A DNA stretch of 64,000 nucleotides, from positions 1 through 64,000 of the forward strand of contig NZ_JAIUCY010000005.1 of the NCBI RefSeq assembly GCF_020179755.1, given 5' to 3'. Of this stretch, positions 46,298-55,194 are shown one piece after another. Source of the stretch: Herbaspirillum sp. alder98. Its GTDB lineage: Bacteria > Pseudomonadota > Gammaproteobacteria > Burkholderiales > Burkholderiaceae_D. A program made the translations under genes and the position numbers. The stretch's first letter is position 1; each line of letters starts with the position of its first letter. Below the pieces are notes generated by a model. That model was not told where the DNA came from. It saw only the letters and a list, made by a program, of their open reading frames with translations, and searched no databases.

Positions 46298-47136
46298 ATG
46301 GATCGCTGCCCCGGGCCTACCCGCAATTTCTCTTCGCGCTGCAGGTAGCGATTGGGCGCCTGGTTGAGCGCGCGACGAAACATGTTGGAAAAAGCGCTCT
46401 GGCTCTTGTAGCCGAGCGCCTGCGCCACGACGCCGACCGGGTCCCCGCGCGACAACCTGACCAACGCTTCGCTCAGGTGCACCTGCTGCACCCAGTGCCG
46501 GAACTGCAAGCCGGTCTCACGCGGAAACAAGCGGATCACGGTACGTTCGCTGGCGCCGGCCAGGCCGGCCCAGTCGGCCAAGGCAAACTGGCGCCCCGGG
46601 TCCTCAAGAATAGCTTCGCAAATGGCCACCAGCCGGCGGTCGTTGGGCCATGGAATCTCGACCGGGATCGCAGGCGCCCGCGCCAGCTCCGACAGGATCA
46701 ACGCGCCCACATGACCACCGCGACTGTCGGGCGCGTAGTCGACCGGTTCCTGCAGCAACGCCAGGATCAACTCGCGCAGCAACACGCTCACTTCCAGCAG
46801 GCGACAGCGCTCGCCCAATGCCGGCGCCCGGGCCGGATCGATGTAGAGCGTGCGCATGCTGACCCGGGTCAGCATGCGAATGGCGTGCGCCACATTGGGC
46901 GGCACCCACAGGGCGCGCAACGGCGGCACGATCCACACGCCCTGGGAGGTGCGCACCTGCATCACCCCTTCGACTGCATATAACAATTGCCCCCGCTCAT
47001 GCGAATGGGCGGTGAGCCAATCGCGATACTCCAGCTCGCGGGCAAACGCCGCCACCGGCGAGGCGGACGACTGCAAGGCTTCCACGCTCTTGCTGGGACT
47101 AACAAAACGGATGGTGGGCGGAATCGGTTTTGGCAT
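46291..47136 (-). CDS. AraC-family transcriptional regulator
   Basis: The 281-residue regulator has an N-terminal cupin-like sensing domain (HSHERGQLLYAVEGVMQVRT, VPPNVAHAIRM) and a C-terminal double HTH (about 180-270, FALADWAGLAGASERTVIRL and PVGVVAQALGYKSQSAFSNM). This layout is common in regulators of efflux genes. It is divergent from the Fsr-like exporter with only 33 bases between annotated starts, so it probably controls that gene. Confidence 0.9.
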   Translation of the reverse strand: MPKPIPPTIRFVSPSKSVEALQSSASPVAAFARELEYRDWLTAHSHERGQLLYAVEGVMQVRTSQGVWIVPPLRALWVPPNVAHAIRMLTRVSMRTLYIDPARAPALGERCRLLEVSVLLRELILALLQEPVDYAPDSRGGHVGALILSELARAPAIPVEIPWPNDRRLVAICEAILEDPGRQFALADWAGLAGASERTVIRLFPRETGLQFRHWVQQVHLSEALVRLSRGDPVGVVAQALGYKSQSAFSNMFRRALNQAPNRYLQREEKLRVGPGQRSIQ

Positions 47137-47169
47137 TTAATCGACAAAACTTGGCGCATGGTGGATTAG

Positions 47170-48441
47170 ATGCCAATGATACATTCATTGCCTGTTCAAC
47201 CCACCCTGTCTGTCATGACCACAGAGACTTCCGCGCTCGCAGCAAACGCTGCCACGCCCGTGGCGCCATCCAATACTGCACACCCGCTGGTGATGAGCAT
47301 CATCCTGGCCGTCGGCGGCGCCCACCTGATCAACGACATGATCCAGGCGCTGCTGCCCTCGATCTATCCGATGCTCAAGGCCAACTATCACCTCAGCTTC
47401 ACGCAGGTGGGCCTGATCACGCTGACTTTCCAGATCACCGCATCGCTGCTGCAACCCTGGATCGGCATGTATACCGACCGCCACCCGCAACCCTGGCTGT
47501 TGCCCAGCGGCGCGGTCATGACCGTGCTCGGGATCCTGCTGCTGGCATGGGCCGGGAGCTTTCCGGCGTTCCTGGTGGCGGCGGCGCTGATCGGCGTCGG
47601 TTCGTCGACCTTCCACCCTGAAGCCTCGCGCATCGCACGCATGGCCTCGGGTGGCCGCTATGGCCTGGCGCAATCGACCTTCCAGGTGGGCGGCAATACC
47701 GGCCAGGCCTTCGGGCCGCTGCTCGCGGCCGCCATCGTGGTGCCGTATGGGCAGGGCAACGTGGCCTGGTTCGTGCTGCTGGGATTGCTGTCGATCTTCG
47801 TGTTATCGCGGGTATCCGGCTGGTATCGCGGCCACCTGGCGGCAACCCGTGGACGAGCCCGCGTACTGGCGCAACATTCGCTGTCGCCGGCCACGGTGCG
47901 GCGGGCGCTGGTGGTGCTGGCCCTGCTGGTGTTTTCCAAGTACTTTTACATGGCCAGCTTCACCAGTTACTTCACGTTCTACCTGATCGATCGCTTCAAC
48001 CTGTCGGTGGCCAGCTCGCAGCTGTACCTGTTCCTGTTCCTGGGCGCGGTGGCGGTCGGCACCTTCGTCGGCGGCCCCATCGGCGACCGTATCGGACGCA
48101 AGCTGGTGATTTGGATCTCGATCCTGGGCGCCGCGCCGTTCGCCTTGCTGCTGCCGCATGTCGGCCTGTTCTGGACGGGCGTGCTGTCGGTCATCATCGG
48201 CCTGGTCATTTCGTCGGCCTTCTCGGCCATCGTGGTGTACGCCCAGGAATTGGTGCCTGGCAAGGTGGGCCTGATCGCCGGCGTGTTCTTCGGCCTGATG
48301 TTCGGCTTCGGCGGCATCGCTGCCGCCTACCTGGGTCACCTGGCCGACCTGTACGGCATTGCCTGGGTCTATGGACTGTGCGCTTTCCTGCCGCTTGCAG
48401 GCGTGCTGACCGTGATGTTGCCCAACCTCAAGGAAGCCTGA
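47170..48441 (+). CDS. fsr: MFS exporter, fosmidomycin-resistance (Fsr) type
   Basis: The 423-residue inner-membrane transporter has 12 predicted helices. Fsr-like blocks include GGAHLINDMIQALLPSIYPML in TM1, QPWIGMYTDRHPQPWLLPSG, GVGSSTFHPEASRIARMASGG and GGPIGDRIGRKLVIWIS. E. coli Fsr exports fosmidomycin; the substrate here is unproven. GGTGG just upstream supports ATG 47170; an internal ATG at 47215 (MTTETSA) is a possible alternative. It is paired with a divergent AraC-family gene. Confidence 0.85.
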   Translation: MPMIHSLPVQPTLSVMTTETSALAANAATPVAPSNTAHPLVMSIILAVGGAHLINDMIQALLPSIYPMLKANYHLSFTQVGLITLTFQITASLLQPWIGMYTDRHPQPWLLPSGAVMTVLGILLLAWAGSFPAFLVAAALIGVGSSTFHPEASRIARMASGGRYGLAQSTFQVGGNTGQAFGPLLAAAIVVPYGQGNVAWFVLLGLLSIFVLSRVSGWYRGHLAATRGRARVLAQHSLSPATVRRALVVLALLVFSKYFYMASFTSYFTFYLIDRFNLSVASSQLYLFLFLGAVAVGTFVGGPIGDRIGRKLVIWISILGAAPFALLLPHVGLFWTGVLSVIIGLVISSAFSAIVVYAQELVPGKVGLIAGVFFGLMFGFGGIAAAYLGHLADLYGIAWVYGLCAFLPLAGVLTVMLPNLKEA

Positions 48442-48444
48442 TCG

Positions 48445-49704
48445 TCAGTGCTGCGGCCCGTCGTCCCTGGCGGCCGGGCCGCGGTGCTTGTGCTGCGCCA
48501 CGCGCTGCGCACGGTAGATGCCGGCGTGGCCGGAAAATAAATAACTGCTCACACAGGCCAGCGCGGCAAACGGCCCGATCTGCGGGCCGAACAACTCGAT
48601 GGCCATGATGATCGAGGCCAGCGGCGTATTGGCCGCGCCGGCGAACACCGCGACAAACCCCACCGCCGCCAGCATCGAATAAGGCATCTGCAGCACCGGC
48701 GCCATGGCGTTGCCCAGCGTGGCGCCGATATAGAACAGCGGCGTCACCTCGCCGCCCTTGAAACCACTGCCCAGCGACACCACGGTAAATACGCTCTTGG
48801 CCAGCCAGTCCCACGGCGCGAGCGGTTGCTGGAAGGCTTCGATGATGACCTCGATGCCGAGGCCGATATAACGCTGCGATCCCAGCGCCAGCACCGCCAG
48901 CGCAACCACCACGCCGCCGATGGCGGGCCGCAGCGGCGCATAGGCGACCCGGCGCTTCATGAAACCGGACAAGGCATGGGTGGCCACCGCAAAGACCCGT
49001 CCCGCCAGGCCGAAGACGATGCCGGCCAGCAAGACCGCCGCCGCGCTCCACAACGCCAACGGCGCCCAGGCGGCAACCGCGTAGTGCGTATGGTGGACGC
49101 CCCAGGCTTGTCCCACCTGATCGGCGGCAATCGCGGCCACGAAGCACGGCAGGATGGCGTCATAGCGCAGGCGCCCGATGGCCAGCACTTCCAGACCGAA
49201 GATGGCGCCCGCCACAGGGGTGCCGAAGACCGATGAAAAACCGGCGCTGATGCCCGCCATCAGCAAGATGCGACGATCCACCGGCGCCAGTCGCAACAGG
49301 TGAGTCAGTTGATCGGCCAACGCCCCGCCCATCTGCACGGCAGTGCCCTCGCGCCCGACCGAAGCGCCGAACAGGTGCGACGCCACCGTTCCCAGCAGCA
49401 CCAGCGGCGCCATGCGCAGCGGCACCACCCGGCGCGGGTCGTGAATCTCGTCGATCAACAGGTTGTTGCCGCCCTCCACGCTTTGCCCCAGGCGCAGGTA
49501 AAGCCAGCCCACCGCGAAGCCTGCCAGCGGCAGCAACGCGATCAGCCAGGGCCAGGTCTGGCGCCAACGGGTCACGACATCAAGTGCAAACAGGAAGAAT
49601 GCCGAAGCGGTGCCGGCCAGCAAAGCCACTGCCAGCGCGATGCTGCACCATTTGCCGACATGCAGCAGCAAGCGCAGCGCTTCGACCAGATAATTAGATT
49701 TCAT
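48445..49704 (-). CDS. CLC-type anion transporter, fluoride (CLC-F) subtype
   Basis: The 419-residue CLC-fold membrane protein keeps the gating Glu119 in GREGTAVQMGG. In place of the chloride-filter GSGIP it has GGNN at 78-81. That, with GREGT rather than GREGP, marks the CLC-F group, which exchanges fluoride for protons and exports toxic fluoride. GSGFKGGEVTPLFYIGA forms the second helix-dipole motif. A fluoride riboswitch in its leader strongly supports this. I start at ATG 49704; GTG 49731 is possible. The chloride-channel name often given to such genes would mislead. Confidence 0.88.
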   Translation of the reverse strand: MKSNYLVEALRLLLHVGKWCSIALAVALLAGTASAFFLFALDVVTRWRQTWPWLIALLPLAGFAVGWLYLRLGQSVEGGNNLLIDEIHDPRRVVPLRMAPLVLLGTVASHLFGASVGREGTAVQMGGALADQLTHLLRLAPVDRRILLMAGISAGFSSVFGTPVAGAIFGLEVLAIGRLRYDAILPCFVAAIAADQVGQAWGVHHTHYAVAAWAPLALWSAAAVLLAGIVFGLAGRVFAVATHALSGFMKRRVAYAPLRPAIGGVVVALAVLALGSQRYIGLGIEVIIEAFQQPLAPWDWLAKSVFTVVSLGSGFKGGEVTPLFYIGATLGNAMAPVLQMPYSMLAAVGFVAVFAGAANTPLASIIMAIELFGPQIGPFAALACVSSYLFSGHAGIYRAQRVAQHKHRGPAARDDGPQH

Positions 49705-49762
49705 GGGTTCCGGATCATCAGGGTTTAACACGACCCGGCCAGGAGCAGAACGCTTGACGCAC

Positions 49763-49794
49763 GCCTACAGCCCTGGAATCAGGTCACCGTAGGC
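49763..49794 (-). promoter_or_regulatory. Putative expression platform of the fluoride riboswitch
   Basis: GCCTACGG (minus strand, 49794-49787) can pair with CTGTAGGC (49770-49763) over 8 bp with one G-U, disrupting the aptamer pseudoknot strand. No U-run follows, so control may be by Rho or translation rather than by an intrinsic terminator. Confidence 0.5.
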
Positions 49795-49842
49795 ATCATC
49801 AGCCGCAACGCGCGGCGGTTCGGGGAGGTATGCCATCTCCGC
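49787..49842 (-). promoter_or_regulatory. Fluoride (crcB-motif) riboswitch
   Basis: On the minus strand the leader reads GGAGATGGCATACCTCC, then CCGAACCGCCGCG, then GCGGCTGATGATGCCTAC. The GGAG/CTCC stem, the AACCGCC strand, the GCGG-CUGAUG element and the GGCAU/AUGCC pseudoknot match the fluoride aptamer layout point by point. It lies 83 bases before the CLC-F start. The end of the aptamer can pair with 49763-49770 as an alternative stem. Confidence 0.92.
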
Positions 49843-50032
49843 GCCAAATGTTAGCGCCGCGGGATAATTGTCGCAACCGCATTGTTGCCTATCGTTCACA
49901 TTGACCGGATCGTATGAGATGATTGTCGGACGTCCGGGTTGGGTCGGCGTTTTGCAGACTTTCGCAAACTTTATTCCCTTCGTTGAAACAAGAACAACTT
50001 TTTCCCGGCGCGCCGGAAAGAAGTGGGCGAGC
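49843..50032. other. Divergent promoter region of the CLC-F and HD-GYP genes
   Basis: This gap, with the riboswitch, makes about 330 bases without a gene. It must hold the promoter of each gene; I could not pick a confident -35/-10 pair for either. Confidence 0.4.
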
Positions 50033-51238
50033 ATGCTGAAGAAAATAAAAGTGGAGGACCTGGTCCTCGGAATGTACTTCTGTGGCTTCGAGGCCGCCTG
50101 GCTGGACCATCCTTTCTGGAAGAACAAGTTCCTGCTGAAGAATCCGTCCGAGCTGAAACAGGCGCGCGATAGCGGCATCAGCCATTGCTGGATCGATATC
50201 GAGCGTGGTCTCGATGTCCGCGCCGAGCCGGCGCTCGCGCCCGAGCCGGAAGCGGCCCCTGAGCCGGCGCCTGAAGCCACGCCCGAAATCGTGCTCGATC
50301 CGGCCGTGCGCGAAGCGCAGTTGCTGTGCGAAACGGCCAAGAAGGCGACCAAGGCCATGTTTTCAGAGGCGCGCATGGGGCGCGCCATGGACATGGAACG
50401 ATGTGCTTCGCTGGTCGAGGAGATCGCCGACTCGGTGGTGCAAAGTCCTAATACATTGCTGTCGGTGGCGCGCCTGAAACTGGCCGACGAATATACCTAT
50501 CTGCATTCGATGGCGGTGTGCGCGCTGATGGTGGCGCTGGGCCGTACCCTCGGCATGGACGAGACCGCCTGTCGCGAGGCCGGGCTGGGCGGATTCCTGC
50601 ATGACATCGGCAAGGCCTTCATCCCGCACGACATCCTCAACAAGCCCGGCCGCCTGACCGACGATGAGTTCGCCGTCGTGCGCAAGCATCCCGAGTTGGG
50701 CTACAAGTATCTGAGCCAGGACCCGGGCGTGCCCGAATATGCGCGCGAAGTGTGCCTGCACCATCACGAGAAGACCGACGGCAACGGCTATCCCGACGGC
50801 CAGCGCGGCGGCTCGATTGCCTTGTATTCGCGCATGGCCGCGATCTGCGACGTATATGACGCCATCACCTCCGACCGCCCCTACAAGCAGGGCTGGGACC
50901 CGGCCGAGGCGATCTCGACCATGGCCTCCTGGAGCGGCCACTTCGATCGCCCGCTGTTCCTGGCCTTCGTCAAGACGCTCGGCATCTATCCGGTCGGCTC
51001 GATCGTCAAGCTGGCCTCGGGCCGTTCGGGCTTCGTGGTGAGCCAGAACACCCGCGACCTGACGCGCCCGGTGATCAAGGTATTTCGCTTCGACGACCAG
51101 TTCCAGGCCAGCGAAACCGACATCCTCGATCTTTCGGATAACCCGCAACCGGACTCCATCATCGGGCGCGGCGGCGAAGAGTGGGCGCGCCTGAGTCATC
51201 TCGACGCCATGCAGATTCTGGGCACGCGCGCCGCCTGA
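50033..51238 (+). CDS. HD-GYP cyclic-di-GMP phosphodiesterase with N-terminal DUF3391
   Basis: The 401-residue protein has an N-terminal DUF3391 (about 1-130, KKIKVEDLVLGMYFCGFEAAW) with a Glu/Pro/Ala-rich insert near 64-86. The HD-GYP domain (about 140-340) has H190-D191 in FLHDIGK and HHEKTDGNGYPDG at 244-256, so metal and GYP motifs are intact and c-di-GMP hydrolysis is expected. It is cytosolic. The N-terminal frame continues upstream without homology, so I start at MLKKIKV. A LysE-type gene starts 6 bases on. Confidence 0.92.
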   Translation: MLKKIKVEDLVLGMYFCGFEAAWLDHPFWKNKFLLKNPSELKQARDSGISHCWIDIERGLDVRAEPALAPEPEAAPEPAPEATPEIVLDPAVREAQLLCETAKKATKAMFSEARMGRAMDMERCASLVEEIADSVVQSPNTLLSVARLKLADEYTYLHSMAVCALMVALGRTLGMDETACREAGLGGFLHDIGKAFIPHDILNKPGRLTDDEFAVVRKHPELGYKYLSQDPGVPEYAREVCLHHHEKTDGNGYPDGQRGGSIALYSRMAAICDVYDAITSDRPYKQGWDPAEAISTMASWSGHFDRPLFLAFVKTLGIYPVGSIVKLASGRSGFVVSQNTRDLTRPVIKVFRFDDQFQASETDILDLSDNPQPDSIIGRGGEEWARLSHLDAMQILGTRAA

Positions 51239-51244
51239 GCACCC

Positions 51245-51844
51245 ATGACCTTCGACTCGCCGTTTCTCATCTTCCTGCTCAGCGTGGCGCTGATCCTGAT
51301 CACCCCGGGACCGACCAATACCCTGCTGGCCGTGGCCGGCCTCGGGCTGGGCTGGCGCCGCGCGCTGCCGCTGCTGCTGTTTGAATTTGCCGGCTACTTC
51401 ATCTCGATCTCGGTGTGGGGCCTGCTGCTGGCGCCATTGCAGGCGCAGCATCCCTGGGTCGCCACGCTGGTGCGCATCGCCAGCGCCTGCTACCTGGCCT
51501 ATACCGCCGTCAAGGTCTGGCGCGACGCCAGGCTGCTGCACAGCGGGCAACAACGCACCATCACGCCACGCATGTTGTTGATGGCCACGTTGCTGAACCC
51601 GAAGGGCCTGCTGTTTGCGCTGGTGATTTTTCCCCCGCACGCGTTCGAGACGCCGCACCTCTACGCCGTCTCGATGACGTCCTTCACGTTGCTGCTGGTG
51701 CCGATCGGCACCTTGTGGATCAGCCTGGGACATGCGCTGGGCCACGAACGCCTGCGCTTCGTCAGCCCGCGCAAGGTGCAACGGCTGGGCTCGGTCGCCA
51801 TCGCCATGTTCTCGGTGTTCATCGCCTGGGCGGCTTTTCGCTGA
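51245..51844 (+). CDS. LysE-family translocator
   Basis: The 199-residue membrane protein has about six hydrophobic segments and the LysE/RhtB head SVALILITPGPTNTLLAVAGLG and LNPKGLLFALVIFPP. Members export amino acids or related metabolites. ATG 51245 lies 6 bases after the HD-GYP stop, so cotranscription is likely, though no functional link is evident. It is convergent with a second LysE-type gene. Confidence 0.88.
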   Translation: MTFDSPFLIFLLSVALILITPGPTNTLLAVAGLGLGWRRALPLLLFEFAGYFISISVWGLLLAPLQAQHPWVATLVRIASACYLAYTAVKVWRDARLLHSGQQRTITPRMLLMATLLNPKGLLFALVIFPPHAFETPHLYAVSMTSFTLLLVPIGTLWISLGHALGHERLRFVSPRKVQRLGSVAIAMFSVFIAWAAFR

Positions 51845-51860
51845 GGGACGCGGAGGTCGA

Positions 51861-52490
51861 TTACCGGTTCATCAATTCAAACAGACCGGTGGCGATCAGC
51901 AATGCACCGCAAGCAACATTGATCTTGCCCAGATGCCGTCCGAATCGCGCCGCGATGGATGGCATCGATAGCAGCCATCCCAGACTGCTATACCAGACGA
52001 CCGCACAAGCCCCCACCGCCAGCACCATGAGCGCCACGGTCGGCCCGCTGGCCGCCGCCGGCGCCAGGCTGGACAGGAAGGCGCAGTAATACAGCAGCGA
52101 CTTGGGGTTGGTGATATTGAGCGCCAGCCCTTCGCGAAAGGCGCTCTTGCGGTTCACGTGCGGTGCGCCCTGTTGCGGCGCCGGTACTGGCCGCACCAGC
52201 AACCTGGTGCCGAACCAGATCAGATAGCCGCACCCCAGCACCTGCAGCAGCTGGCCCAGCCAGGCGTGGTGCACGACGAGCGTGCCGACGCCCAGTATGC
52301 CGATCGTCGCCCACAGGCTGTTGACCACCGCAAACCCGCACGACATGCTAAGCGCCTGCAACCGCGAACAGCGCAACGCGCGATTGGCGATCGCGACGAA
52401 ATTGGCGCCGGGAATGGCCACGCCGACCAGGCTGGCCGAGCACACCGCGACGATGGCGGGCCAGTCGAACATTGCGTTGGAAGAAATCAT
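51861..52490 (-). CDS. LysE-family translocator
   Basis: The 209-residue, six-helix membrane exporter has VGVAIPGANFVAIANRAL (the PGP-like loop with PGA) and LNITNPKSLLYYCAFLSSL. It is not a close copy of the adjacent 51245 gene. It is divergent from a LysR gene 105 bases away, so it is the likely target of that regulator; substrate probably an amino acid or analogue. Confidence 0.87.
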   Translation of the reverse strand: MISSNAMFDWPAIVAVCSASLVGVAIPGANFVAIANRALRCSRLQALSMSCGFAVVNSLWATIGILGVGTLVVHHAWLGQLLQVLGCGYLIWFGTRLLVRPVPAPQQGAPHVNRKSAFREGLALNITNPKSLLYYCAFLSSLAPAAASGPTVALMVLAVGACAVVWYSSLGWLLSMPSIAARFGRHLGKINVACGALLIATGLFELMNR

Positions 52491-52595
52491 CGTGCGAACG
52501 TTGTGGACAAGAGGACGCTAATGTCGATGATGGCTTCTGTTCTGTAAATTCCGAATAAAATTGCATCGTGATACTAAAAACCTATCAAGGACACG

Positions 52596-53495
52596 ATGAT
52601 CAATTTCCGACTGATGAAGCAGCTCTGGATGTTCTCGGTGGTCGCCGAAGAGCAGCATTTCGGTCGCGCCGCCAAGAGATTGGGGATGTCGCAACCACCG
52701 CTGACCGAGCAGATCAAGGTACTCGAGCAGGCGCTCAAGGTGACGTTGTTCGAGCGCTCGCGCCAAGGCACCCGACTGACCCCGATCGGGGCCGCGATCC
52801 TGCCGGCGGTCCAGCGGCTGGTGCAGCAGATGGGGCAAGTGGAGCGCGCGGTCGATGAAGCGGTACGCGGCCGGACCGGCGTACTTACTATCGGCGCCGT
52901 CAGTTCTGCCATGTTCGACGTGCTCCCTCCTATCGTCGAGGCCCTGAAAAAGAAGACGCCCGGACTGGCCATCAGCGTGCACGAAATCGATAGCGTCGAG
53001 GCGGTCCCTGCGCTGGAGGCAGGCGAGATCGATCTCGCTTTCGCCCGCCTCGAAGGCCCGCCCAACGACAGGATCGGCCGCATCGCATTGCAGGAGAGCG
53101 CCCTGTGCGTGGCCCTGCACCGGCATCACCCGCTGGCAGCCAGGACACGCATTCCTCTGAGCGCGCTCAATGACGAAGAGTTCGTGATGTTCGAACGGCG
53201 CTACAGCCCGCTTTACTTTGACCACCTGATGGCAACCTGCGGCATCCATGGCTTCAGCCCGCGCACCTTGCATGAAGTACGCTCGATCACGGCCCAGATC
53301 GCTTTCGTCGGTTGTGGGCAAGGGGTGGCGCTGGTGCCGGCCAGCATGCGAAAGATGGCGCCACAGAGTGTGCTGTTGAAGCCGCTGAAAGAAAAGATCA
53401 TGGTCACCACCGCAACCGTGGCCTGGAACCGCACCCGGGTCAACCCGCTGGTGACCGCAGCCCTGACGGTGATCGGGACACCCACCCCGGCATGA
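52596..53495 (+). CDS. LysR-family transcriptional regulator
   Basis: The 299-residue regulator has a winged HTH at 1-65 (FSVVAEEQHFGRAAKRLGMS, then QPPLTEQIKVLEQ) and an effector domain (about 92-295). It is divergent from a LysE exporter and 95 bases upstream of an exported lyase on the same strand. It could control either or both. No clear ribosome site; the start follows family convention. Confidence 0.9.
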   Translation: MINFRLMKQLWMFSVVAEEQHFGRAAKRLGMSQPPLTEQIKVLEQALKVTLFERSRQGTRLTPIGAAILPAVQRLVQQMGQVERAVDEAVRGRTGVLTIGAVSSAMFDVLPPIVEALKKKTPGLAISVHEIDSVEAVPALEAGEIDLAFARLEGPPNDRIGRIALQESALCVALHRHHPLAARTRIPLSALNDEEFVMFERRYSPLYFDHLMATCGIHGFSPRTLHEVRSITAQIAFVGCGQGVALVPASMRKMAPQSVLLKPLKEKIMVTTATVAWNRTRVNPLVTAALTVIGTPTPA

Positions 53496-53590
53496 AACGG
53501 GCAGCGGCAGCGCATCTTTTGTTATGCTTTAACGGCAAGTAAAAAAAGAGACATTCATTCGCCAACCCGTTACAGGCCGCCACATCCATC

Positions 53591-55114
53591 ATGCTTATCA
53601 ACCGCTCCCGATTGGGGCTAGCCGCCGTGCTAGCTGCCACCCTCGCCTGCGCCACCGCGCCGGCCACCGCCCAGCAACCGCGCCATGACGAATTCTTCTG
53701 GCTGGGCGAAATCAACAAGGCATCGGCCGTCATCAACACCGACGAAGGCCTGCTCGACAAGTCGCTGACGCCATTGGTGGTCAAGGGCATCCGCAAGGTG
53801 CTGGCCGACGCCGAGCAGCCGGGCGCCAGACGCCCGACCAATGTCATCACCTTCGAGCCATTGCTGATCCAGGCCGCCGGCCCGCAGATCACCCTGCTGC
53901 ATGCGGGACGTTCGAGTCAGGACATGCTGGCCACGATGCGCTCCGCGATCCTGCGCGACGACATGCTGGCGCTGGCCGAGCAGCTCAACAAAACCACCGC
54001 CGCGCTGGTCAGGCAAGCGGCGCGTCAGCGCGACACCATCGTGCCCAACTACACCAACGGCGTGGCGGCGCAACCCAACAGCTATGGCCACTATCTGCTG
54101 GGCTTTGCTGCGGCCCTGGACCGCGATGCCGAGCGCATCCGCCAGACCTATGCGCGCATCGACCGCTCATCGATGGGCACCACCGTCCTCAACGGCAGCA
54201 GCTGGCCCCTCAATCGCCAGCGCATGGCGGATTATCTGGGCTTCGCGGCCACCGTCGACAATGCCTACGATGCCTCGCAGCTGTCGTCAGTGGACGAGCC
54301 GGTCGAGGCCGGCCAGGTAGTGTCATCGATTGCCTTGCATGCGGGCGCATTCATTCAGGATGTGATGACGCAGTATGCGCAACCGCGACCGTGGATTCTG
54401 CTGCAGGAAGGTGGCGACAATACCTACGTATCGAGCGCCATGCCCCAGAAACGCAACCCCGGCCTGCTCAACAGCACCCGTCGCGATGCGACCACGGCGT
54501 TCAACCTGGGGCTGGGCGTGGCGCTGCAGGCGCATAACATTCCGCCCGGCATGAGCGACCCTAAAGAGGTCAAGGCCAACAGCGCCATGGTGCATGCCGC
54601 GACCGGCGTACTCAAGAATTGGGAGCGCATCCTCGCGGCCCTGGTGATCGACCCCAAGCGTTCGCTCGAAGAGCTCAACAGCGACTGGACGGCTTCGCAG
54701 GAACTGGCCGATGTGTTGATGCGCAAGTACAAGTTACCGTTTAGGGTAGGCCATCACTTCGCCTCGGAAGTGGTCGAATATGCCAAGGCGCACGACATCA
54801 AGCCACTTGATTTCCCGTATGCAGATGCGCAGCGTATCTATGCGCAAGCCGTTCAGGGAACAGACTTTGCGCCAGTCCTGCAAATGTCCGAGCAGGAGTT
54901 TCGCAGCACGCTCGATCCGGTCGCGATCGTTCGCAATCGCGCCACCGCAGGCGGACCGCAACCGCCTGAGATGGACCGTATGCTACGCCAGGCCAGCGAA
55001 CGGGTCAGTCAGCAGGAGGCATGGATCAAGTCGCGCCGGGCCCATATTGCGGACTCGCTCGACCAGCTGAACCGGGACTTTGACCGGCTTGCCCGGACCG
55101 CCGGCGTGCAGTAA
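53591..55114 (+). CDS. Exported argininosuccinate-lyase-like protein
   Basis: The 507-residue protein has a clear signal peptide (LGLAAVLAATLACATAPATAQ, cleavage about residue 27-28). The mature part matches the fumarase/aspartase superfamily in its argininosuccinate-lyase branch: LHAGRSSQDMLATM (ASL GRSRND-like), LNGSSWPLNRQRMADYLGF and SSAMPQKRNPGLLN. A periplasmic member is unusual because ASL is a cytosolic arginine-biosynthesis enzyme. It may cleave an N-succinyl-type compound to fumarate outside the membrane. Active-site integrity looks good, but the substrate is unknown. It ends in a strong terminator. Confidence 0.82.
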   Translation: MLINRSRLGLAAVLAATLACATAPATAQQPRHDEFFWLGEINKASAVINTDEGLLDKSLTPLVVKGIRKVLADAEQPGARRPTNVITFEPLLIQAAGPQITLLHAGRSSQDMLATMRSAILRDDMLALAEQLNKTTAALVRQAARQRDTIVPNYTNGVAAQPNSYGHYLLGFAAALDRDAERIRQTYARIDRSSMGTTVLNGSSWPLNRQRMADYLGFAATVDNAYDASQLSSVDEPVEAGQVVSSIALHAGAFIQDVMTQYAQPRPWILLQEGGDNTYVSSAMPQKRNPGLLNSTRRDATTAFNLGLGVALQAHNIPPGMSDPKEVKANSAMVHAATGVLKNWERILAALVIDPKRSLEELNSDWTASQELADVLMRKYKLPFRVGHHFASEVVEYAKAHDIKPLDFPYADAQRIYAQAVQGTDFAPVLQMSEQEFRSTLDPVAIVRNRATAGGPQPPEMDRMLRQASERVSQQEAWIKSRRAHIADSLDQLNRDFDRLARTAGVQ

Positions 55115-55135
55115 CAATCGCCTGCCGCGATCAAA

Positions 55136-55173
55136 AAAAATGGCCTGGTGCAATCATGCACCAGGCCATTTTT
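55136..55173 (+). terminator. Rho-independent terminator of the exported lyase gene
   Basis: AATGGCCTGGTGCA (55139-55152), loop ATCA, TGCACCAGGCCATT (55157-55170), then T's. The left A-run also makes it work for the minus-strand peptide and Mn-catalase genes. Confidence 0.95.
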
Positions 55174-55194
55174 GCTTGTCACGCATCGCCCGTA

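Noticed and set aside
50363..51781. 472-aa frame opposite the HD-GYP and LysE genes
   Set aside because: It spans two well-recognised genes on the other strand and has antisense-like composition.
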